Assembly (NCBI GenBank): GCA_945896675.1
Contig: CAMDEM010000010.1
Location: forward strand, 1 to 64,000
Length of the DNA stretch: 64,000 nt
Direction: 5' to 3'
DNA from: Cyanobium sp. NIES-981
Lineage (GTDB): Bacteria > Cyanobacteriota > Cyanobacteriia > PCC-6307 > Cyanobiaceae
In this document: piece after piece, positions 58,597 to 64,000 of the stretch
Position numbering within the stretch: the first letter of the stretch is position 1
Layout of the letters: each line of letters opens with the position of its first letter
Notes under the pieces: generated by a model
Database searches by the model: none
What the model was told of the DNA's origin: nothing
The model's input: the letters and a program-made list of their open reading frames with translations, nothing else
Position numbers and translations under genes: made by a program

Positions 58597-59214
58597 TCAC
58601 CCCACCACTGCCGCCCAGAGCCAGCCGCCGCTCTGGCCCACTTGGGGCATGAGCTCCAAGCCTTCGCGCTGGTGATGGAGCCGGCCATCACCGTGATCAA
58701 AACGCCAGCAGCTGAGTTCCGCTGCCAGTGTTCGCTGGCGCCACTTGATCGCCGCCTCCTTCGCCACCCAGCTGGTCAACACGGCCAAGCGCAGGCGATC
58801 ACCGGGCAACTGGTGCAACTGATCGACTTCCTCGGGAGGGAAAAAACGCTCGGCCAAGGCCCAACCATCCAAGGGCCGATCAAAGCGCTCCAGGTCCACT
58901 CCAATGGGCACGGGGGCAAAGCCCAGCAACACCCCATCACGGCTATGGCTGAGGCTGACCCAACCGCCCTCCAACTGCGGGGGTTGACCCGGTGGACTGT
59001 GCAACGGCACCGCCACCGGGTCACAGCCCAGGGCTTCCGCCAACACCTCCCGCATGGCCGCCCTGCTATGCCAATAGCGCTGGCTGCCCAAGGGAGCCAA
59101 GGCTTGCCCCCAGAGAATTTCCTGGGCCGAGAGCGCCTGCCATGCAGCCCCCTGCAGGGGCATTAGCCACAGCTGGGCTGCCTGCCCCCTAATCGGCAGG
59201 AGATGCTTGAACAC
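58597..59214 (-). CDS. 4'-phosphopantetheinyl transferase (Sfp/HetI type)
   Basis: The enzyme transfers phosphopantetheine from CoA to carrier proteins. The roughly 205-residue protein has the magnesium-binding VPIGVDLERFDRPL and the conserved SWVAKEAAIKW, plus the N-terminal SLSHSRDGVLL motif. These match the Sfp-type enzyme, which in cyanobacteria serves fatty acid and other synthase carriers. The frame is open beyond 59214, but the GTG there matches family length and avoids the divergent bcp gene. Confidence 0.9.
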   Translation of the reverse strand: MFKHLLPIRGQAAQLWLMPLQGAAWQALSAQEILWGQALAPLGSQRYWHSRAAMREVLAEALGCDPVAVPLHSPPGQPPQLEGGWVSLSHSRDGVLLGFAPVPIGVDLERFDRPLDGWALAERFFPPEEVDQLHQLPGDRLRLAVLTSWVAKEAAIKWRQRTLAAELSCWRFDHGDGRLHHQREGLELMPQVGQSGGWLWAAVVG

Positions 59215-59278
59215 TGGCTTGGGCAGCGATGGCTCCAGAAGGCCCCTTAGGCTCTCGCCATTGTCGCGTTGACGCTGA

Positions 59279-59746
59279 ATGGCCCTGCAAATCGGTGATC
59301 CCGCCCCCGATTTCACCCTGCCGGACCAGGACGGTCAGCCGGTGAGCCTGAAGGACCTGAAGGGTCAAAGGGTGGTGATTTACTTCTATCCCAAGGACGA
59401 CACCCCAGGCTGCACCAAAGAAGCGTGCAACTTCCGCGACCAATGGGCCGCCTTCGAACAGCACGGGATCAAGGTGCTTGGCATCAGCAAGGACGGCGCC
59501 TCAAGCCACACCAAGTTTGTGGCCAAGTACAGCCTGCCCTTCAACCTGCTCAGCGACGCGGAACCCTGCCCGGTGGCCGAGTCCTACGAAAGCTACGGGC
59601 TCAAGAAATTCATGGGCCGCGAATACATGGGCATGATGCGCCACACCTTTGTGGTGGATGCCGAAGGCAAGCTCGAGAAGCTGTATTTAAAGGTGAAGGC
59701 CGAAACCATGGCCGACCAAATCCTCAGCGACCTGGGCCTGGCCTGA
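59279..59746 (+). CDS. bcp: Thioredoxin-dependent peroxiredoxin Bcp/PrxQ
   Basis: The 155-residue protein reduces peroxides at the expense of thioredoxin. The peroxidatic cysteine is in DDTPGCTKEAC, with the resolving cysteine five residues later, the PrxQ pattern. The conserved YFYPKDDTPGC and MMRHTFVVDAEG segments are present. The ATG at 59279 gives the exact family N-terminus. The last 23 bases overlap the convergent coaX. Confidence 0.96.
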   Translation: MALQIGDPAPDFTLPDQDGQPVSLKDLKGQRVVIYFYPKDDTPGCTKEACNFRDQWAAFEQHGIKVLGISKDGASSHTKFVAKYSLPFNLLSDAEPCPVAESYESYGLKKFMGREYMGMMRHTFVVDAEGKLEKLYLKVKAETMADQILSDLGLA

Positions 59747-60515
59747 GGGCCGCGAGGGCCTCAAGGGCGAGGTCTGGAGCCCATTGCAGGCGCCCCTCCA
59801 AGCCAGAGCGCGCGCCCAACCAGCCAGCCAGCAACGGCTCGAGCTGGGCCCCATCGCCGCCGGTGAGCCAAATCTGGCAATCCGGCTGCTCAGCCCACAC
59901 CTGCTGGGCAGCCAGGGCGATGGCGCCAGCCATGCCCCAGAGGACCCCAGATCCCATGGCCGCCTCTGTCTCCATTGGCCAAAGCCCAGCGGCCATCTCA
60001 GAGGGCATGCAATCGGCCGTGCCCTTAGGGACTCTGGCCTGCGGCAACTGGGCGGTGCCCTCCGCCAGGGCCCGCAATTGCAGGGCGGCACCAGCCATCA
60101 AACGGCCACCCACAAACTGACCCGCAGCATCCACCCGGGTCAGGCTTAAGGCCGTGCCTGCATCCGCCACCAACACCGGTGCACCCGAGAGCTGCCAGGC
60201 TCTCCAGCCCACCAGAGCCCGATCTACCCCCAGCCACGGGGGCATCGCCTGCAGGGGAATATCGGCCAAGCCCATGCGCGCGCTGTCATCCAGGCCCACC
60301 TGGTCAGGGATGGGGCCTACGGCAGCCCAACCGGCCAGCTTCAACCCATCCTTGCGTAAAGCAGCCAGGGGCGCGCCCCCAATGCCAAATCCCGGCGGCG
60401 CATGCCAGGTGCGCCAGCCATCAAGGCCTTGGGAGGCCCAATGCCAACGGCTGTTGCCAATCAACAGCCAGTGGGCTGCCTCGGGCGCAACCTCGTAGGC
60501 CGCCTCAGGCGCCAT
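59724..60515 (-). CDS. coaX: Type III pantothenate kinase
   Basis: CoaX catalyses the first step of CoA synthesis. The 263-residue protein shows the phosphate-binding IGNSRWHWA near the N-terminus, the catalytic VADAGTALSLT near residue 120, GGRLMAGAALQLRAL and TGGDGAQLEPLL, all of which fit the ASKHA fold of type III kinases. ATG 60515 is chosen; GTG 60527 is possible. It follows cysH on the same strand by 14 bases. Confidence 0.93.
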   Translation of the reverse strand: MAPEAAYEVAPEAAHWLLIGNSRWHWASQGLDGWRTWHAPPGFGIGGAPLAALRKDGLKLAGWAAVGPIPDQVGLDDSARMGLADIPLQAMPPWLGVDRALVGWRAWQLSGAPVLVADAGTALSLTRVDAAGQFVGGRLMAGAALQLRALAEGTAQLPQARVPKGTADCMPSEMAAGLWPMETEAAMGSGVLWGMAGAIALAAQQVWAEQPDCQIWLTGGDGAQLEPLLAGWLGARSGLEGRLQWAPDLALEALAALRPGPGR

Positions 60516-60529
60516 CCCTAACGCCACCC

Positions 60530-61297
60530 CTAAATACCTTCGCCCATCACTCCGGGCAAATGGATGCCGCACTCCTGCTTCAAGCCCCCAAACCGGGTGG
60601 CCCGGCCGCTGGTCCCGCCATCGTCGGGGGCACTGGAGTGCCAATCGCCCACGGTGGAATACCCCTGATCAAACAGGGGGTGCTGGGGAAGGGCGTGGTC
60701 CTGCATGTAGTAGTAGACGTCGCGCCTGGTCCAGCTCAGCAGGGGACGCAGGGACCAGCGCTGCCGAATCGGATCGAGGGGCTGCATGCCACTGCGGAGG
60801 TCCGTTTGGGTTCCGCGCACCCCGCTGGCCCAACAGGTCACCCCCAGATCGGTGAGGGCCCGATCGAGGGGTTCCACCTTGCGAATGCGGTGATAGAGCC
60901 CCAGGGCTTCGGCCGTGCCGGTCTCCCAAAGCCGGCCATGGAGGGCCTCCATGCGGGCCGGCCCCATCGACGCTTGGGCAACGTGCACGTTGAGCTCAAG
61001 CAACTGCGACAGCTGCTGGGCGTAGCGGTAGGTCTCGGGGGGGAGATAGCCCGTATCCACCCAAATCACCTGCACCGGCTGGCCACTCGCCCTGGCCAAC
61101 GCACTGACCATGTGAAGCAGCACGGCCGCCTGAATGCCAAAACTGGTGGTGAGGGCAAACCCCTCCCCAAAGGTCTGCTGGGCCCATGCGAGCCGTTCCT
61201 GGGGCGTTAGGGGCTCGAGCAAACGTCGGCCCGCCGCCAAATCAATCGGCGCTCCGGCTCGATCACAGGGATAGGTGGGGGCTGGGGTCGTCACCAT
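60530..61297 (-). CDS. cysH: Phosphoadenylyl-sulfate (PAPS) reductase
   Basis: The 255-residue enzyme reduces PAPS to sulfite in sulfate assimilation. It has the PP-loop-like TTSFGIQAAVLLHMV, VIWVDTGYLPPETYRYAQQL, the GVRGTQTDLR substrate loop and the catalytic ECGIH near the C-terminus. The extra cysteine pairs that hold a [4Fe-4S] cluster in APS reductases are absent, which supports PAPS rather than APS. It is in tandem with coaX. Confidence 0.94.
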   Translation of the reverse strand: MVTTPAPTYPCDRAGAPIDLAAGRRLLEPLTPQERLAWAQQTFGEGFALTTSFGIQAAVLLHMVSALARASGQPVQVIWVDTGYLPPETYRYAQQLSQLLELNVHVAQASMGPARMEALHGRLWETGTAEALGLYHRIRKVEPLDRALTDLGVTCWASGVRGTQTDLRSGMQPLDPIRQRWSLRPLLSWTRRDVYYYMQDHALPQHPLFDQGYSTVGDWHSSAPDDGGTSGRATRFGGLKQECGIHLPGVMGEGI

Positions 61298-61382
61298 CGA
61301 CCCATCATCGCTCGCAGCCCTAGCCCATGGTTAGGGTTCAAACCACCGCACCCAACCCCAACGTGTGTTGCCGGATAGACCG

Positions 61383-62567
61383 ATGACAGCCGCACCGGTG
61401 GTGATTGTGGGTGGGGGCTTTGGAGGGCTCTACACCGCCCTGGCCCTGGCCGCGCGCAAGGGGCATCCGCCGATCTTGCTGATCGAGCCCAACGAACGCT
61501 TTCTGTTCCTGCCCCTGCTCTACGAACTCTTCAGCGGGGAACTGCGCAGCTGGGAAATTGCGCCCCGCTACGACGCCCTGCTGGCTGGCAAAGGCGTGGC
61601 CTGGTTGCAAGACCGGGTCAGCCGCATCAATAGCAACACCAACACCGTTGAAACCCAATCAGGCCGCCAGCTGAACTTCAGCCGGTTGGTGATCGCTACA
61701 GGGGCCGCCACCAACAGTTTTGGCATCCCCGGGGTGGGGGAGCACTGCCTGGGATTTCGCACCTTGGCCGATGTGGAGAAGCTCCAACAGTTGGTTGGGC
61801 AGCTGCGCCAACACCGCCGGCCGCTGCAACGGATTGCCGTGGTGGGCGCCGGTGCCAGCGGCGTGGAATTGGCTTGCAAATTGGCCGACAGCCTGGAAGG
61901 GGCCGCCGTGGTGGAGCTCATCGAGCGCGGCAGCAACCTGTTGCCCGCCGCCAAGTCCTTCAACCGGGAGCAGGCCAAACTGGCCCTGCAACGCAAAGAC
62001 ATCCGCCTGCGCTGCCACACCGAGGTGGTTGCCGTCGGCAGTGACCATCTCGAGCTCCTTGGGCCCCAAGGGCCCGAACGGCTCGCCACCAATAGCGTCA
62101 TCTGGACAGCCGGCCTACGCTTTGAGGCCCCGCCGATCGAACCCAAGGCTCCGGCCGGGGCAAAAGCTGCCGCCGGTGCCAACGGACGCCTGGATTGCCA
62201 GGCAGATTTGCAGGTTTTGGACCATCCCCGCTTGTTTGCCATCGGCGATATCGCCCAGCTGGACGGCGTCGATCCGGTGCCAACCACGGCCCAAGTGGCC
62301 TTTCAGCAAGCCGACTGCCTGGCGGCCAATCTGTTGCGCTCCCTAGCGAACGAACCCCTAGAGCCTTTCCACTTCAAGGACCTCGGCGAAATGATGAGCC
62401 TCGGCAAAGGCGAAGCGGCCCTCACCGGGGGCGGCTTCACCCTGGCCGGACCTGCCGCCTTCCAAATCCGACGCCTGGCCTACCTCTCCCGCATGCCCGG
62501 CAAAACCCACCAGGCCAAGGTGGCTGCCGGCTGGCTTGGTAGTGCCGCCCTGCAGTGGTCGTCATGA
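61383..62567 (+). CDS. Type-2 NADH dehydrogenase (NDH-2) family flavoprotein
   Basis: The 394-residue protein has two Rossmann folds: the FAD site VVIVGGGFGGLYTALAL at the start and the NAD(P) site IAVVGAGASGVELACKL near residue 155. It also has ATGAATNSFGIPG, the VIWTAGLR segment and FAIGDIAQLDGVDPVPTTAQVAFQQA. These match single-subunit NADH:quinone oxidoreductases. Absence of a C-terminal membrane helix is normal for the group. ATG 61383 is preferred over a TTG at 61365. An ATGA overlap couples it to the HAD gene. Confidence 0.9.
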   Translation: MTAAPVVIVGGGFGGLYTALALAARKGHPPILLIEPNERFLFLPLLYELFSGELRSWEIAPRYDALLAGKGVAWLQDRVSRINSNTNTVETQSGRQLNFSRLVIATGAATNSFGIPGVGEHCLGFRTLADVEKLQQLVGQLRQHRRPLQRIAVVGAGASGVELACKLADSLEGAAVVELIERGSNLLPAAKSFNREQAKLALQRKDIRLRCHTEVVAVGSDHLELLGPQGPERLATNSVIWTAGLRFEAPPIEPKAPAGAKAAAGANGRLDCQADLQVLDHPRLFAIGDIAQLDGVDPVPTTAQVAFQQADCLAANLLRSLANEPLEPFHFKDLGEMMSLGKGEAALTGGGFTLAGPAAFQIRRLAYLSRMPGKTHQAKVAAGWLGSAALQWSS

Positions 62568-63208
62568 CAGCCCGCCCCAGCCCTCCGGCTGGTCTGTTGC
62601 TCGATGCCATGGGCACTTTGATCGGGCTCAAGGACTCGGTGGGCACCACCTATGCAGCCCTGGCCCAACGCCATGGACTCACCGTGGAGCCCGCGGCCAT
62701 CGATCGGGTGTTTGGCTCGATTTACGGCCAAGCCCCACCCTTGGCTTTTCCGGGCCTGGAAGGCCCTGCCCTCAAGGGGGCGGAAATCAACTGGTGGGGT
62801 GAGCGGATCAACGAGACCCTTCTCCAAGCTGGAGCTGGGCCTGCCCCCGAGGCGCTGCGAATCGAGCTGTTTGAGCGCTTTGCCTGCACAGACCTCTGGC
62901 GGGTGTTTGCCGACGTGCCCAGCCAGTTGGAGGCCTGGAAAGCCCGGGGCCTCAAATTGGCGGTGGTCAGCAATTTCGACCAACGGCTCCACGACTTACT
63001 CGAGGGCCTAGGCCTGAACCTCTGGCTTGATGCCGTGGTGATCTCCAGCCAGGCCGGCGCCGCCAAACCCAACCCCAAGCCCCTGCAGCTTGCCCTCCAA
63101 GCCCTCGAGATGGAAGCCCACCAGGTGTGGCATGTGGGCGATAGCGCTGCCGATGAGCAGGCAGCCCAGGCAGCGGGAATCACCTGCGTGCTGGTGAAAC
63201 GCCCTTGA
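62564..63208 (+). CDS. HAD superfamily hydrolase (subfamily IA)
   Basis: The 214-residue hydrolase shows motif I LLLDAMGTLIGLKDSVG, motif II LKLAVVSNFDQRL, the lysine in AAKPNPKPL and motif III VWHVGDSAADEQAA. Its cap resembles HDHD3-like proteins. The substrate is unknown. The first Asp of motif I (DAMG) is retained, while the second acid is replaced by Gly-Thr-Leu, as in several HDHD3-type members. It overlaps the NDH-2 gene (ATGA) and hflX (TTGA). Confidence 0.87.
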   Translation: MTARPSPPAGLLLDAMGTLIGLKDSVGTTYAALAQRHGLTVEPAAIDRVFGSIYGQAPPLAFPGLEGPALKGAEINWWGERINETLLQAGAGPAPEALRIELFERFACTDLWRVFADVPSQLEAWKARGLKLAVVSNFDQRLHDLLEGLGLNLWLDAVVISSQAGAAKPNPKPLQLALQALEMEAHQVWHVGDSAADEQAAQAAGITCVLVKRP

Positions 63209-64000
63209 AGCAAGGAGTTCTGGCTGGTCGAACCGCAGGTTTACGTCCCTCCCAGCGCCGCCGCCTCGAGCGGCTCTGCCATCGGCGCCACCCCGAGGAT
63301 GGCCTCGCCGAATTGCTCTGCCTGCAGCGGCTAGCCAGCGAAAGCCGGGAACTGAGCCTGCCGCTCACCCTTGTGATTGATGGGCGCGGCCTCTGCCGGC
63401 TGCTGTGGGTGGGGCCCCTGGAGCAGTCGGGTCGGGTGCTGGACAAGCTGCCCGGCCCTGAACGCCGCCAGGGCTCAGACCTGCGCCTGGTGACCTGTTG
63501 CGGCCGGGCCAAGCACCTCGAGCCCACCATTCAAGAGGGCGTGGTGGGCCTGGATCTCTCGCCCCAGCTTTGGTTGCGCTACGGCGATCAAGCCGCTGCC
63601 GGTGGCCAGTGGCCTGCCCTGGTGGTCAGCCCCAGCACCGCAGCTGAGCAGCCCTGGCCCCTGCAGCTCGAAGGCGATCTGGTGGATCTCTGTGCCACGG
63701 ATCCAGCCAGCGTGGCCATCCCCCAAGGGGCCCCTGGCGCGGCGGCTGCCACCGACCTGGTGGCCTCCGCCCAGGACAAGGTGTTGCTCCTGGCCCTCAC
63801 CCCCGGCGATCGGGGCGCAGCCCAACGCTTGATCGGCGAACTCGAAGGGCTGGTGCGCAGCGCCGGGGGCATCCCCGTCGGCGTGGTGGAGCAGCGCCGC
63901 ACCCAGGTGTCCCCCCAAACCATCTGGGGGGAGGGCAAGGTGGCCGAAGCCTCCCTTGAAGCCCGCCGGGTTGGGGCCACCCTGGTGGTGACCGATCGGG
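63205..64000 (+). CDS. hflX: GTPase HflX, N-terminal part (cut by window edge)
   Basis: The frame is open from TTG 63205 to the end of the window, about 265 residues, without a stop. The last part reads GIPVGVVEQRRTQVSPQTIWGEGKVAE, followed by VGATLVVTDR, the well-conserved HflX N-terminal domain that leads to the G domain. HflX binds the ribosome and splits stalled 70S particles under stress. The first 180 residues are a variable, cyanobacteria-typical extension. The TTGA overlap with the HAD gene supports the start. The GTP-binding motifs lie beyond the window. Confidence 0.9.
   Translation, partial: MKQGVLAGRTAGLRPSQRRRLERLCHRRHPEDGLAELLCLQRLASESRELSLPLTLVIDGRGLCRLLWVGPLEQSGRVLDKLPGPERRQGSDLRLVTCCGRAKHLEPTIQEGVVGLDLSPQLWLRYGDQAAAGGQWPALVVSPSTAAEQPWPLQLEGDLVDLCATDPASVAIPQGAPGAAAATDLVASAQDKVLLLALTPGDRGAAQRLIGELEGLVRSAGGIPVGVVEQRRTQVSPQTIWGEGKVAEASLEARRVGATLVVTDR

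Overview
The window is a dense, GC-rich stretch of a cyanobacterial chromosome. It carries photosynthesis genes (psbX, ycf66, a rod-core phycobilisome linker cpcG, a CpcS-type chromophore lyase, a high-light-inducible protein, the ferredoxin-thioredoxin reductase catalytic subunit). It also carries a circularly permuted, two-piece tmRNA with the tag ANNIVRFSRQTAPVAA. That combination points to an alpha-cyanobacterium of the Synechococcus/Cyanobium type (inference). GTG and TTG starts and 4-base ATGA/GTGA/TTGA overlaps are very common.

Layout. 1-4.9 kb: a minus-strand cluster of mutS2 (cut by the window edge), a VOC protein, an HPP-type membrane protein, hemB and a DnaJ-like chaperone. 5.0-5.7 kb: an exported thioredoxin-like protein. 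5.7-7.6 kb: a gene-poor islet with small orphan frames and a ribbon-helix-helix-like gene interrupted by an in-frame TAG. 7.6-9.25 kb: a secreted protein joining two unrelated phosphatase domains, and the permuted ssrA gene. 9.3-20.2 kb: an rRNA methyltransferase-like gene, holin-like and DUF883-like proteins, smc, a PRC-barrel protein with a repetitive tail, msrB, an LpxB-like glycosyltransferase, tRNA-Leu(GAG), accC and a YggT protein. 20.3-28.8 kb: psbX, ycf66, two TolB-like lipoproteins, hli with an SbmA-like ABC transporter, a HIT protein, comM, rpsU, a DUF3747 protein and def. 28.9-35.4 kb: an S9 peptidase with gltS, a mtnA/class II aldolase pair, a DUF1543 protein and a methyltransferase.

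35.4-43.4 kb is the functional core: ftrC-sufBCDS on the minus strand with divergent sufR, which is followed by an unknown gene, cpcS and cpcG. Iron-sulfur assembly, redox signalling and phycobilisome assembly genes sit side by side. A perfect 7-bp inverted repeat lies between ftrC and sufR. 43.5-50 kb: a DUF4912 protein, a phospholipase D-like lipoprotein, an FAD monooxygenase and phosphoglucomutase. 50-55.6 kb: one RND pump with two adjacent membrane-fusion lipoproteins. 55.7-64 kb: rarA with a long C-terminal extension, a DUF1400-like exported protein, a 4'-phosphopantetheinyl transferase, PrxQ/Bcp, type III pantothenate kinase, cysH, a type-2 NADH dehydrogenase, a HAD hydrolase and the start of hflX.

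No insertion sequence, CRISPR array or clear prophage was seen. The strongest candidates for something new are the dual phosphatase fusion, the amber-interrupted RHH gene in its islet, the mtnA-aldolase pair, the Gly/Ser insert in the Smc hinge and the RarA C-terminal domain. All assignments rest on reading motifs by eye; no database search was run.
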